From assembly GCF_048569485.1 (NCBI RefSeq), contig NC_134358.1:216476128-216540127 (forward strand): a stretch of DNA of 64,000 nucleotides, read 5' to 3'. Source of the DNA: Anomaloglossus baeobatrachus. Taxonomy: Eukaryota; Chordata; Amphibia; Anura; Aromobatidae. The translations under genes and the position numbers were made by a program. The notes beneath the pieces are model-generated. The model worked only from the letters and a program-made list of their open reading frames with translations. It was not told the DNA's origin and did no database searches. Positions 34,812 through 46,233 of this stretch are shown in pieces; within the stretch, counting starts at the first letter, position 1; every line of letters starts with the position of its first letter.

Positions 34812-35254
34812 TTTATTTTTCAGTTCTGCACATTGCACTTAAACATTATCACATCCAAAACATTCAGCAACTGGATGTCTGCTTTATTAAACTGTATACT
34901 CTGCTCATTTCTTTGCTGTTTGGAACAAAACTTACTATTACAATATTTTTATGCTAAACTTTGAAAGCATGGGGTATTAAAGGAAAACATTGAAATAAAC
35001 CAGAAAACTAAGATAAACCAAGAAGAACCAGTGACCGGGTTAAACTTGTGAAGAGACTTAAGAAATTACAAGTTCCAAAAGTCAAAATAGACTTCTGACC
35101 TATGACCTTAACAGAAAAAGGGAAAAATCTGGTAAAAATTAAACTGCAGATCAAATTATTAAAAAAATATAATCAAAAACACAGACAGAAGCAAGGGAGT
35201 AGTTTTAATTATTATTATTATAACGAAAAACAGCAGTGGTTCAATTTTATCATT
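34812..35254 (-). other. Host gene 3' untranslated region (probable)
   Basis: AT-rich sequence follows the stop codon at 35257-35255 with no repeat signature. AATAAA occurs on the minus strand at 34888-34883 and 34817-34812, two plausible polyadenylation signals. The true 3' end cannot be read from sequence alone. Confidence 0.55.
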
Positions 35255-35458
35255 TTAAAATGCTCCGGCTGTTGCCAACCAGCTACTGCATAGAGCCTTC
35301 TTGTGATCATGTAGGAGACAGTATTTGTTAAATTTTTCCTTCAGATACTGCCTGAACTGCTGACGCTTGCTGTAAAATAACTGGTTGTTTGCCATAAAGG
35401 TCTGGATTTCATCTTGAGAAAGCCCATCTTCCTCTTCTGAAGTGCATTCTGATTCATC
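35255..35458 (-). CDS. Host gene, probable last coding exon (unidentified)
   Basis: A minus-strand exon: ATTTCATCTTTGTCCTCAG acceptor with AG at 35460-35459, then 67 codons and TAA. The reading begins DESECTSEEEDGLSQDEIQT and ends SSWLATAGAF. It has an acidic start, then a basic, probably helical segment (YSKRQQFRQYLKEKFNKYC). It joins in phase 0 to the exon at 44506-44712 (69 codons), which also lacks stops. Composition is unlike the neighbouring repeats. I do not recognise the protein; it may be a nuclear regulatory protein, but that is a guess. Further exons must lie at higher coordinates or beyond the window. Confidence 0.7.
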   Translation of the reverse strand, partial: DESECTSEEEDGLSQDEIQTFMANNQLFYSKRQQFRQYLKEKFNKYCLLHDHKKALCSSWLATAGAF

Positions 35459-35583
35459 CTGAGGACAAAGATGAAATATAAATTAGACAAAAATGTGTAA
35501 GGCATGTCACCGATATCTGCAATTCACCAACCCATACGGAACCAATACTTTCACTACCCTGGGAAATGTACATTTTTTCTTAA

Positions 35584-35976
35584 AGGGAACCGGTCACCAG
35601 AGGTTTATAATACTCACCTAACGGTCGGTGCAGAGCAGACTGGTCGTATGAGCGGCTCCGTTCTCCGGGTCCGCACCTCCTCTTTCGGCCATCTTTATCC
35701 TTCTTCTGAAGCTAGTGTGGATGACACGTTTTACGTCATCTACACTAGCAGACAGTGAGGTCCTGCGCAGGGGCAGATCAAAGTATTGTAGTGTGCCTGC
35801 GCGGGACCTCACTGTCGGCTAGTGTAGATAACTTAGAACGTGTCATCCACACTAGCTTCAGAAGAAGGATAAAGATGGCCGAAAGAGGAGGCGCGGACTT
35901 GGAGACGCCCATCCGACCAGTCTGCTCTGCACCGACAGTTAGGGGAGTATTCTAAATATCCGGTGACAGGTTCCCT
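35584..35976. mobile_element. TTAA-flanked foldback MITE in the last intron
   Basis: Left end AGGGAACCGGTCACC, right end GGTGACAGGTTCCCT, flanked by TTAA (35580-35583 and 35977-35980). The interior is a long palindrome (GAAGCTAGTGTGGATGACAC against GTGTCATCCACACTAGCTTC). TTAA use suggests a piggyBac/Kolobok origin. It lies about 120 bp from the splice acceptor of the last exon. Confidence 0.88.
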
Positions 35977-36028
35977 TTAAAGGCAAATTCTAGAGATTTT
36001 AAAAAGTTTTATTTTCTTTATAAAAGGA

Positions 36029-36158
36029 CATTGCGATGTCCTCCTGTCTGCCTGCCCACTGATGTGTGTGGAGCAGTGTGCACAGGGATGACGTCATCGC
36101 TGTGCTCACAGCTCTCCACACACATCAGCGAGACGGCAGACAGGAGGACATTGCGATG
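36029..36158. repeat. 130-bp palindrome centred on TGACGTCA
   Basis: CATTGCGATGTCCTCCTGTC is mirrored by GACAGGAGGACATTGCGATG, and CTGATGTGTGTGGAG by CTCCACACACATCAG. The centre is GATGACGTCATC at 36087-36098, a perfect cAMP-response-element core. It immediately precedes the CR1 LINE. Confidence 0.8.
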
Positions 36159-36164
36159 CTGCAG

Positions 36165-37660
36165 GGAACTGTGATCTTTTTAGACTCACTTGTAACAGGG
36201 TTGGTGCCTCAGGATTGGAGGATTGCTGATGTGGTACCGATATTTAAGAAAGGTAAGAGGGTAGATCCAGGCAACTACCGTCCAGTAAGCCTGACATCAG
36301 TAGTATGCAAAGTTTTTGAGGGCATTTTAAGGGATGACATGCAAAAATATATTGCAGAAAATAATATGATAACTGACAAACAGCATGGATTCATGAAAGA
36401 TAAGTCGTGTCTAACCAACCTGTTGGGGTTCTATGAGGGGGTAAGTTCAAACCTGGATATTGGTAATGCAGCTGATGTGATTTATTTGGACTTTGCAAAG
36501 GCATTTGATACTGTACCACATAATAGCCTTATACTAAAGCTCCAGAAGCAAGGACTAGGGGACACAATATGCAACTGGGTAAGGAATTGGCTAAAAGATA
36601 GGAAACAAAGAGTAGTCATAAATGGTACATTCTCTAAATGGGCTATAGTCAGCAGTGGGGTGCCGCAGGGATCTGTGCTTGGACCGATTCTTTTTACTCT
36701 CTTTATTAATGTCCTTGTGGATGGGATTGATAGTACAGTGTTAGTCTTTGCCGATGACACCAAACTATGTAGGATATTAAAAACTGACCTGGATAGTACA
36801 ATATTACAAAAAGATCTGGATAAGATGTCAGAATGGGCAGATACTTGGCAAATGAGATTTAATGTTGATAAATGTAAAGTAATGCACCTAGGACGGAGTA
36901 ATCCTATAGCTGCGTATACATTAAATGGAAGTAAACTCGGGACTACAGAACAGGAGAAGGACTTGGGTATTCTCATTACAAATAAGCTGAGCAGCAGCAC
37001 TCAATGTCAAGCAGCAGCTGCTAAAGCAAACAAGATTTTAGGGTGTATAAAAAAAAAAGAGAGATTAGATCCCGTGATCCCAACGTATTGTTACCCCTCT
37101 ATAAATAACTTGTAAGGCCACATCTGGAATATGGGATCCAGTTTTGGGCTCCGCATTTTAAAAAGGACATTCAGAAGTTAGAGTCAGTTCAAAGGCGGGC
37201 AACTAAATTACTACAAGGAATGGAAGGCCTCCCATATGATGGCAGGTTGAAAAAAAGTTAGATATGTTTAGCTTAGAAAAAAGACGTCTCAGAGGAGATC
37301 TCATTTATATGTATAAATACATGTGTGGTCAATTTAAAGGACTGGCACATGACTTATTTCTTCCGAAAACAATACTAAGGACCAGGGGGCACTCACTGCG
37401 AGTGGAAGAAAAGCGATTCCGACACCTAAATAGGAAAGGGTTCTTTACAGTTAGAGCGGTCAGACTGTGGAATACACTACCACAAGAGGTAGTAATGGCA
37501 GATACTATAACAGCTTTTAAAAAAGGGCTGGATGATTTCCTCAGTACACAAAACATTGTTGGTTATAAATGACTTAGTGACTAAATGTAGAACTGGGGGA
37601 GGAAGGTTGAACTAGATGGACCTAGATCTTTTTTCAACCTAAGTAACTATGTAACTATGT
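36165..37660 (+). pseudogene. CR1-type LINE, 3' part of ORF2
   Basis: Reverse transcriptase of a CR1-clade non-LTR element. From the left: FKKGKRVDPGNYRPVSLTSV, VIYLDFAKAFDTVPH (motif A), SSGVPQGSVLGPILF (motif B), VLVFADDTKL (catalytic FADD). After a frame change and stop near 37080-37260 the C-terminal part continues: FSLEKRRLRGDLIYMYKYM ... AVRLWNTLPQEVV, with a stop at 37570. The 3' tail (GTAACTATGTAACTATGT) is typical of amphibian CR1 copies. 5'-truncated and inactive. Sense to the plus strand, opposite to the host gene. Confidence 0.9.
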
Positions 37661-38041
37661 GAGTATACCGTACTTATTCACTGCCCCCCACGCAAATGAT
37701 TATGCGTGGAGGGGCAGTGAATATAGCCACACGATCACTCCAGGCTGTAGTTGCCAGGGGTGATCACGCGGGCCGGCTGCTAATTATGCACGCACCCCAC
37801 GCCCATCATCCCGCCCACTTGTCGGCTCCAGCTTCAGTGCTGAGAGATGGACGGGAGGATGCATGCATATGAAATGAGCGGGCCCACGTGGTTTGGTTAC
37901 GGCAGGCGCTGCTACAGCCTGTGCATGCCACAGATGACGCGTTCCCCCGCAGCACCCTCATTCCCCGCAGTCATGCCCTACATTCAGACTATAAGACGCA
38001 CCCCCCCACTTTCCCCCAATATTTGGGGAAAAAAAAAAAAA
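37661..38041. repeat. TATAAGACGCAC-type repeat, left part
   Basis: Ends with CAGACTATAAGACGCACCCC and CCAATATTTGGGG. The missing right end, GTGAGTCTTATAGTCCG and ATACGGTAA, is found at 43900-43930, showing DIRS copy C inserted into this repeat. The left portion is GC-rich and non-coding. Confidence 0.65.
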
Positions 38042-38078
38042 GAATTTTGTTACTTACCGTAAATTCTTTTTCTTATAG

Positions 38079-38383
38079 TTCCGTATTGGGAGACCCAGAC
38101 CATGGGTGTTTAGCTTCTGCCTCCGGAGGACACACAAAGTACTACACTTAAAAGTGTAGCTCCTCCCTCTGAGCTTATACACCCCCTGGTAGCCAGTCCT
38201 AGCCAGTTTAGTGCAAAAGCTGAAGGAGAATAGCCACCCACAAGTACAACCGAGTACCGGAACAACTGGAGACTCTGTCCACGACAACAGCCGGTGATAA
38301 CACACGGAACAAGAAAATTGCCAACAGGCAACATGGAGGGAGCTGGGTCTCCCAATACGGAACTATAAGAAAAAGAATTTACG
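38079..38383. promoter_or_regulatory. Copy C terminal cassette with splice-like sites
   Basis: Plus strand: TTCTTTTTCTTATAG ends at 38078 and ACG|GTAAGTAA has GT at 38384-38385, bounding 305 bp, the same length as in copy B. The minus strand carries the mirror-image pair. Function is inference. Confidence 0.5.
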
Positions 38384-38505
38384 GTAAGTAACAAAATTCT
38401 CTTTTTCTTTATCGTTCCTTTTGGAGACCCAGACCATGGGACGTTCCAAAGCTGTCCCTGGGTGGGAATAAACAGAAAAAACTAAGAAGTAGGCGGAGCC
38501 TAACT

Positions 38506-39670
38506 TCACAAGTGGGCGACAGCCGTCTGAAGGATGCGTCTGCCCAAGCTCGCATCTACCGAAGCATGAGCATGCACTTGGTAGTGCTTCGAAAAGGTAT
38601 GCAGGCTAGTCCAAGTGGCAGCCTGACAGACTTGTTGAGCCGTAGCCTGGTGCCTAAAAGCCCAAGTGGCACCGACAGCTCTGGTCGAGTGTGCTTTGAA
38701 CCCCGGCGGGGGAGGCACCCGAGTACTCTGGTAGGCGTCCGAAATGGTCGATCTAATCCAACGGGCCAAGGTCGGCTTAGAAGCAGAGAGACCCTTGCGC
38801 CGCCCTGTGGTTAGCACAAAAAGAGAGGTGCACCGCCTAAGCGCAGCGGTGCGAGACACATAAATCCGGAGAGCACGCACCAGATCTAGAGTATGCAGCG
38901 CTTTCTCAAAGCGATGAACAGGGGCCGGACAGAAGGAAGGCAAGGAAATATCCTGGTTAAGGTGGAAGGGAGAGACCACCTTAGGATAAAAGTCCGGGGA
39001 CGGACGGAGAACTACCTTGTCTTGGTGAAAAACCAAAAAAGGTGACTCCGAGGAGAGCGCAGCCAAATCAGAGACTCCCCTGAGAGAAGTTATGGCAACT
39101 AGAAAGGCCACCTTTTGAGAAAGACGATACAAAAAAACCTCCCTAAGGGGCTCGAAAGGGGGTTTCTGCAATACCGTGAGGACCAAGGTCCCAGAGATCC
39201 AAGGGCCGCCGATAAGGCGGAATGATGTGAGACGCACCTTGCATGAAAGTGCGGACCTGAGCCAGCCGGGCGAGACGCCGCTGGAACAGCACTGATAGAG
39301 CTGAGACTCGTCCCTTGAGAGAGTTGAGGGACAGTCCTAGCTGCATACCGGACTGTAAAAAAAAAAACCCAGAAGGGTCGGCAACGAGAATGGCCAAGGA
39401 AAATGGCCGGAAGAGCGACACCAGGACAGGAAAAAGTTTCAAAGTCCTGTGATAGATCTTGACGGAGGAAGACTTACGGGCCAGAGTCATGGTAGAGATG
39501 ACTTCAGGAGGAATACCAGAAGCCGTCAAAATCCAGGACTCAAGAGCCACGCCGTCAATTTGAGTGCCGCAGAATTCAGGCGGAAAAACGGACCTTGCGA
39601 GAGCAGGTCTGGACGGTCCGGAAGATGCCACGGCATCTCCACGGACAGTTGGAGCAGGTCCGGATACCAA
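38506..39670 (-). pseudogene. DIRS copy C tyrosine recombinase
   Basis: Contains TSLRGVSDLAAL at the first catalytic arginine region, HSTRAVGATWAFRHQATAQQ (H-x-x-R) and TFSKHYQ with the nucleophile tyrosine. The N-terminal core-binding part (KIYHRTLKLFPVLV) lies toward 39.4 kb. Fossil, broken. Confidence 0.85.
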
Positions 39671-41333
39671 GGTCGCCTGGGCCAGTCCGGTGCAATGAGG
39701 ATGACTCGACGGCCCTCCATTCTGATCTTGCGCAGGACTCTGGGCAAGAGAGCTAGAGGGGGAAACTCGTAGGACAGACGAAACTGGGACCAGTCTTGAA
39801 CCAGAGCGTCCGCGGCGAAGGCCTGAGGATCGTGGGAGCGAGCCACGTAAACCGGAACCTTGTTGTTGTGACGGGAGCCATTAGGTCCATGTCCGGAGTG
39901 CCCCACTTGCGGCAGATTGACTAAAACACTGCCGGGTGCAGGGACCACTCGCCACCGTCCACGGATTGACGGCTGAGATAATCTGCCTCCCAGTTTTCTA
40001 CGCCAGGGATGTGGACTGCGGATATGGTGGACTTGGAGTCCTCCGCCCATTGAAGAATGCGTTGGACCTCCAACATTGCCAGGCGGCTGCGTGTCCCGCC
40101 TTGGTGATTGATGTAGGCAACCGCTGTCGCGTTGTCTGACTGGACTGGAATGTGCCTGCCCGCCAACAGGTGGTGAAAGGCTAGGAGAGCTAGAAACACA
40201 GCTCTGGATTCCAGCACATTGATTGAAAGGGCTGACTCGGACGGAGTCCAAGTGCCCTGTGCTCTGTGGTGGAGACGTACCGCTCCCCAGCCGGATAGGC
40301 TGGCATCCGTGGTGAGAATCACCCAGGACGGAGTCAGGAAGGAGCGCCCTTGGGACAGGGAGAGGAGTCGAAGCCACCACTGAAGAGAGCTCCTGGTCCG
40401 TGGCGACAGCCACTAACCTCTGTAAGGAGGAAGGCCGCTTGTCCCAACAGCGGAGAATGTCCAGCTGCAGAGGACGCAGATTGAACTGGGCAAAGGGAAC
40501 CGCCTCCATGGAGGCCACCATTTGACCCAGCACCTGCATCAGGCGCCTGAGGGAATAACGGCGGGGCCTCAGGAGAGAGCGCACCGCTAGCCGGAGAGAC
40601 TGCTGTTTGATTAAGGGCAACTTCACAAGTGCCGGCAAAGTCTCGAACTGCATCCCTAGGTACGTGAGACTCTGGGTCGGAGTCAGAGTGGATTTGGGAA
40701 GATTGACAATCCACCCGAATTGGCTAGGGTGGCGAGAGTGAGCGAAACACTCCGCTGACAGTCTGCGCTGGATGTACCCTTGACCAGAAGGTCGTCCAGA
40801 TAAGGAAGCACTGCTAACCCCTGGAGGTGCAGGACCGCAATCACTGCCGCCAGACCTTGGTGAATACCCGAGGGGCCGTGGCTAACCCGAAGGGGAGAGC
40901 CACGAATTGGAAATGATCCTCTCCTATCGCAAAACGTAACCAACGCTGATGTGACACTGCGATTGGCACATGCAGATAGGCATCTCTGATGTCGATGGAT
41001 GCCAGGAACTCCCCTTGGGTCATAGAGGCAATGACTGATCGCAGAGACTCCATGCGAAAATGCTGCACCCGGACATGCTTGTTGAGAAGCTTGAGATCCA
41101 GGATGGGCCGGAAGGCACCGTCCTTTTTTGGAACTAGGAAGAGATTTGAGTAAAAACCTCTGAACCGTTCCTGAGCGGGAACTGGGACAATCACTCCGTT
41201 TGCCTGCAAGGACACCACGGCCTGCGAGAAGGCGGCGGCCTTGGAGCAGGGGGGAGTTGAGAGAAAAAATCTGTTTGGAGGGCTGGAAGAGAATTCTATC
41301 CTGTAGCCGTGAGATATGATGTCTCTCACCCAC
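39526..41333 (-). pseudogene. DIRS copy C RT/RNase H region
   Basis: RT palm block FLASIDIRDAYLHVPIAVSH and LPFGLATAPRVFTKV, catalytic YLDDLLVKG, thumb, then RNase H (SDNATAVAYINHQGGTRSR; HIPGVENWEADYLSRQ) and the shared C-terminal region (FPPLALLPRVLRKIRMEG). Fossil; several breaks. Confidence 0.87.
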
Positions 41334-41353
41334 TGATCGGAGACTTGCTTTAA

Positions 41354-42869
41354 CTAAGCATCGCCAAAGTGGGAGAGCCTGCCACCGACTAAGGACGTGG
41401 CTGGAGCGGGCCGAGAGTCATGAGGAAGCTGCCTTAGTGGCAGAACCTCCTGCGGTCTTCTGCGGACGCGCTTTTGGGCGCCAGTTGGATGTCTGATCCT
41501 TGGCTGAGTTAGCGGACGAGGCGGAAGGCTTAGAGGATGACCAGTTGGAGGAACGAAACCTCGATTGATTCCTACCCTGGGCAGGTTTCCTGGTCTTGGT
41601 TTGTGGCATGGAAGTACTCTTCCCGCCAGTAGCTTCTTTAATGATTTCATCCAGCTGTTCACCAAACAGACGTGAACCAGCAAAAGGGAGCCCAGCAAGA
41701 AATTTCTTGGAAGAAGCATCTGGCCTCCTTCCACTCTCGAAGCCACAAAATCCTGCGGATAACAAGAGAATTAGCTGAAGCCACCGCAGTGCGGTGAGCA
41801 GCCTCTAGCATGGCAGACATGGCATAAGATGAAAAAGCTGAAGCCTGAGCAGTTAAGGTAACCATCTCAGGCATAGATTCCTTGGTGAGGGAATGCATCT
41901 CCTCTAGAGAAGCAGAGATGGCTTTGAGAGCCCACACTGCTGCAAAAGTCGGGGAAAACGCGGCCCCCGCAGCTTCATACACAGATTTGGCCAGAAGGTC
42001 AATCTGACGGTCAGTGGAATCCTTTAGTGAGGTGCAGTCAGCCACCGACAACGGTCCGGGCTGAAAGCCTAGACACCGGAGGGTCTACCTTTGGGGAGTG
42101 AGATCACTCCTTGACCACCTCTCAGGTGGAAATGGAAACCGGTCATCAGAACCACGCTTTGGAAAGCGTTTGTCAGGGCAGGCCCTGGGTTTGGTCACAG
42201 CGGTCTGAAAACTGGAGTGGTTAAAGAACACTCTTCACTCTCTTAGGCGAGGTAAACTGATGTTTTTCTGCCAAAGAGAGTTGCTCCTCTGACACTGGCG
42301 GATTGAGATCCAGCACAGAATTAATAGAAGCAATCAAATCACTAAGATCTGAGTCACCCTCAGAGAAAATCGATGGGATACATAGCCTCCGAGCCCCCCG
42401 TGAGGGCATCCTCCTCATCTTGAGAGTCAGCTCTTGAGACAGAGCCGTGGGATGGGGAGGGGGAGGAAACCCTGCGCCTTCTCTTAGAAGGACGGGGTCT
42501 GGAATCAGATGATGAATCCTCCGTGAGCTCCGATGGACGGAGGTCAGAGGATAGGAGTCGACTGTCAAGAGTATTAGAGGCACCCTGTGAGGGAGGCTGA
42601 TGCATATTCATCAAAGTCCTGGACAAAAGTCCCATGGACTCAGCAAATGACTTGGATATGGACCTAGAAAAGGACTCTACCCAGGCCGGGGGTTCAGTCA
42701 CAGGTGCAGCAGCAGCCTGAGAGACCACTGGGGGTGAGACTCCAGGCTGTGGCACCGCCAAGTTAGAGCAGACATCACAATGTGGGTAGGTGCTCGGCTC
42801 AGGCAGCAGGAGCTTACATGCAGTGCATGTAGAATAAAGCTTTGGAGCCTTGCTCCTTGTGTGAGACAT
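41354..42869 (-). pseudogene. DIRS copy C Gag
   Basis: Starts MSHTRSKAPK and carries CTACKLLLPEPSTYPHCDVC near the N terminus, the same C-x2-C-x12-C-x2-C spacing as in B and D. The middle parts match B (SLKDSTDRQIDLLAKSVYEA) and the C terminus is basic (RPQKTAGGSATKAASS). Fossil, broken in more than one place. Confidence 0.78.
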
Positions 42870-43899
42870 GCTGCTGGAGTGGGGGCTTTGCAGAGAATGA
42901 ACCACAGGGAGAATATACAGAGGTCCACAACCGGAGACCGGCTGTGGCTTACCAGACCGCTGAGCGCGGTGTTGTGTGCCCTCCAAGATCCCGAAGCCCG
43001 GTCCCCCAGTCGCAGCACCTCAGCAGAGATGCAGAATGCAGGATGTCCCAGAGCAGAGTGAACTCTGCCTGAGAAGAGGGCGTTCCTATAAAAGAGCGGG
43101 AACTGGAGGGCTATAGGGACCTGCAGGGAAGGAGGGACGCCCCAGCAGTGGGGAGTGTCCCTCCCTTGTGTAGAACGGCCGCCGGGAGGAGCCGAACCTG
43201 TCCCTCTGCATGAGTGACATGCGAGGGCAGGAAAATGAAACTAGGCCACCGGCGAAGCCGGGGCCTAAATTTAAGCGGCGAGGCCGACAAGCAGGCACCA
43301 TCGGCGCGGTTCTCAGGCAAAAGCTAGAGAACCCGCCGGAAAAGTTAAAACAATCACATACAGCATACTCTCCCCTTACAATAAAGAACCGGGACCCCCA
43401 ACATAAAACGTCTCAGGTACTTAGCTACTGAGACGCAGGGCCATGTCCCTGGGGATGAGTGCTCCGGTCCAACAGAATCCTCAAGGGGCTGTGGATGGAG
43501 ACAGGACTCCTGCCAGGCATGGAGACCGTGCTGGCTCCCACTTCAAGCCAGAGCCCAGAAGGGATGGTGAAGGAGCGCGGCATGTAAGGCTGCAGGCTTG
43601 TAAATCAACCTTAACAACACCGCCGACACAGTGGGGTGAGAAGGGACATGCTGGGAGTCCAGACATGGACCCGCTTTTCTTCAAACTCTTTCCAAAAGTC
43701 AAACAAAATCAGATGAGAATGCATGTGTGGATGTATGCCTCCTCACACAAAGCAATAAACTGGCTAGGACTGGCTACCAGGGGGTGTATAAGCTCAGAGG
43801 GAGGAGCTACACTTTTAAGTGTAGTACTTTGTGTGTCCTCCGGAGGCAGAAGCTAAACACCCATGGTCTGGGTCTCCCAAAGGAACGATAAAGAAAAAG
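42870..43899 (-). other. DIRS copy C leader and 5' terminal sequence
   Basis: Non-coding. The stretch 43162-43835 is duplicated almost unchanged at 45015-45687. Confidence 0.75.
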
Positions 43900-43971
43900 T
43901 GAGTCTTATAGTCCGAAAGATACGGTAAATGAAAATGTAGGAAAACAATGCATTTGCTGTTTATTCTCCTG

Positions 43972-44455
43972 ATACAGGGTGGGCCATATGTATAGATACA
44001 CCCTGATAAAATGGAAGTGATTTCTGATATCACCTTACTGTTTGTGGCATATTACTACATGGGCGGGGCCAAACATTTGAGGCCAGGTGACGCCCATCTG
44101 CAATGCCGCCATTTTGAATTCAAATTTACTTTTTTCAATGGGTCATGTGACACATCAAACAGAATTGCACAAGAAAAACAATGGTGTGCTCATTTTTAAT
44201 GTAGCTTTATTCATTATCGAGTAAGACACGTTTGTGACATGGAACGACAGTAACCCACTAAAGGATGTGCTCAAAGTGCTGCTCATTGAGTTGAATTGTG
44301 AACGCGATTCTCTTCTCCCGCTCCTGACACACCGAGAGCAATACCGCAGAAGAAATTCTACCACAGGCCTCCTGTATCCGTTGTTTCAGGTGCCCCACAT
44401 CCTGGACCTGCGGTATTGCTCTCAGTGTTATATACCTAACCTCTATGAAAAGGTT
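43972..44455 (-). pseudogene. Tc1/mariner-type transposon 3' part
   Basis: The end CAGGGTGGGCCATATGTATA and the minus-strand peptide VGHLKQRIQEACGRISSAVL then NEQHFEHIL match the C-terminal end of a Tc1/mariner-superfamily transposase common in fish and frogs. The rest is missing at about 44455. About 50 bp downstream (minus sense) of the host exon at 44506. Confidence 0.7.
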
Positions 44456-44505
44456 TGTTTTTTTCCCCCAAAATTTGAAATAAAAAACCAAACAAACATA
44501 CTAAC

Positions 44506-44712
44506 CAGCATCTCTTTCAGGCTTTTTGGTTCTTTTGCTACTTCAGAAGGGTGTAAGGTGTGTGCAGACTGCGATTCCCCTCTTCTGTGTTGTGTACATT
44601 TCTGCCTGGTGCTTCCCAAAGTAGAACAGCATCTGTCAGCCTTCGGAATTTTGGATTGATCAATGTGCATATTGCATGATGGTTCTCTAAGACAGATTCC
44701 TGGTTTTAAAGT
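44506..44712 (-). CDS. Host gene, penultimate coding exon (unidentified)
   Basis: Minus-strand exon of 69 codons. Acceptor TTTTTCTCTAG with AG at 44714-44713; donor CTG|GTTAGT with GT at 44505-44504. Reads TLKPGICLREPSCNMHIDQS through to PSEVAKEPKSLKEML, cysteine- and basic-rich, then continues in phase 0 into DESECTSEEEDGL at 35458. The exon is not part of any repeat I recognise. The intron between the exons is about 9.0 kb and contains a MITE, a CR1 copy, DIRS copy C and a mariner relic. The donor is not a perfect consensus, which leaves some doubt. Confidence 0.65.
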
Positions 44713-45014
44713 CTAGAGAAAAATGGCAAGGAAAGAAAAAAACAAAAACAAAAAAAAAACCCAATAGTTTAGTGTTAACATTCCTTCTACAGCGGTGACA
44801 TTCCTTGAACAACACATTACGGGGAACATCAAATGCAGGCACAAAAGTGAGAATGGCAAATAATTACATACTGTTCTCAAATGCGCCTATGTGAGCATCA
44901 CAGGAGGACCGAGAGGTCAGTTACAGGAGGAGGGGTGATTGCTGCCATCTAAACGCCTCTGTCAGTGACTGCGTGCAGTATGTAGATAAAGTGAAGCAAT
45001 CAGTGGTAGGTAGG
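44713..45014. other. Host intron, unassigned
   Basis: AT-rich unique sequence with an A-rich tract at 44733-44760. Nothing else is recognisable. Confidence 0.5.
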
Positions 45015-45687
45015 TCCCTTGTGTAGAACGGCCGCCGGGAGGAGCCGAACCTGTCCCTCTGCATGAGTGACATGCGAGGGCAGGAAAATGAAACTAGGCC
45101 ACCGGCGAAGCCGGGGCCTAAATTTAAGAGGCGAGGCCGACAAGCAGGCACCATCGGCGCGGTTCTCAGGCAAAAGCTAGAGAACCCGCCGGAAAAGTTA
45201 AAACAATCACATACAGCATACTCTCCCCTTACAATAAAGAACCGGGACCCCCAACATAAAACGTCTCAGGTACTTAGCTGCTGAGACGCAGGGCCATGTC
45301 CCTGGGGGATGAGTGCTCCGGTCCAACAGAATCCTCAAGGGGCTGTGGATGGAGACAGGACTCCTGCCAGGCATGGAGACCGTGCTGGCTCCCACTTCAA
45401 GCCAGAGCCCAGAAGGGATGGTGAAGGAGCGCGGCATGTAAGGCTGCAGGCTTGTAAATCAACCTTAACAACACCGCCGACACAGTGGGGTGAGAAGGGA
45501 CATGCCGGGAGTCCAGACATGGACCCGCTTTTCTTCAAACTCTTTCCAAAAGTCAAACAAATCAGATGAGAATGCATGTGTGGATGTATGCCTCCTCACA
45601 AAAAGCAATAAACTGGCTAGGACTGGCTACCAGGGGGTGTATAAGCTCAGAGGGAGGAGCTACACTTTTAAGTGTAGTACTTTGTGT
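45015..45687 (-). mobile_element. Partial copy of DIRS copy C leader
   Basis: About 673 bp matching 43162-43835 with only about half a dozen differences (roughly 99% identity), same orientation. Neither boundary is an element end: the outermost ~65 bp of the 5' terminus and all coding sequence are missing. A fossil fragment. Confidence 0.9.
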
Positions 45688-46233
45688 ACTATAACTACAA
45701 GCAGATGCCAGCTATTGTAACACAGCCAGCAATTGCCAGGTATGGAGCAGGCTCCGCTGCTGCTTAATATAGTCCATTAGTGACGCACAGTGAAAATGTA
45801 GTACGTCATGGGTCATTACAGCTTAGTGTTTGTTTATTAAAAGGCATTCGATCTCTGGTCCTCGTTTAATCGGCCTCTGAAGTTTTCTTTGAATGACAGC
45901 TTTGTGCATTAAGGCAGGACCTAGGGTGTGCGTCGACTTCTGCTCCTCTGCCCACCACTTACTTTCTGCATGTCTGAAAGCTCTTCGATTCAGTGACCTG
46001 CTTCCATTTTTAAAATTTCTCACCGCTGGTATCATTGGAGTGGGTGGCACATGTATAGTGTGATTCAACGGCTGGCCCCTTCAATAAAATGTCACCAGCG
46101 GCTGTAGATAGAGATCTCTACTCAATGATGTCTTCATTAAGTCGAAATCTCGATCTGCGCTTGCACCTCTTCAGGCGCCATTTCATTGCAGACCAGTAGT
46201 GGAATTACACTGTACATTTACCGCCCACCCTTA
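45688..46233. other. Unassigned
   Basis: Unique-looking sequence with a minus-strand open frame of 81 codons (45823-46068) that has no recognisable motif and no convincing splice context. Confidence 0.4.

Larger units (their letters stand above)
38042..43899 (-). mobile_element. DIRS-like retrotransposon copy C
   Basis: A full-length fossil DIRS1-like element, minus strand, about 5.86 kb. Terminal inverted sequences at 38079-38250 and 43740-43899 (CTGGCTACCAGGGGGTGTAT; GCCTCCGGAGG). Internal complementary region near 38345-38440. Order on the minus strand: leader, Gag (42.87-41.35 kb), RT/RNase H (41.3-39.5 kb), recombinase (39.7-38.5 kb). Distinct subfamily from B and D (ends ATTGGGAGACCCAGACCATG). 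It sits in the last intron of the host gene, in sense orientation. Several breaks. Confidence 0.92.
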
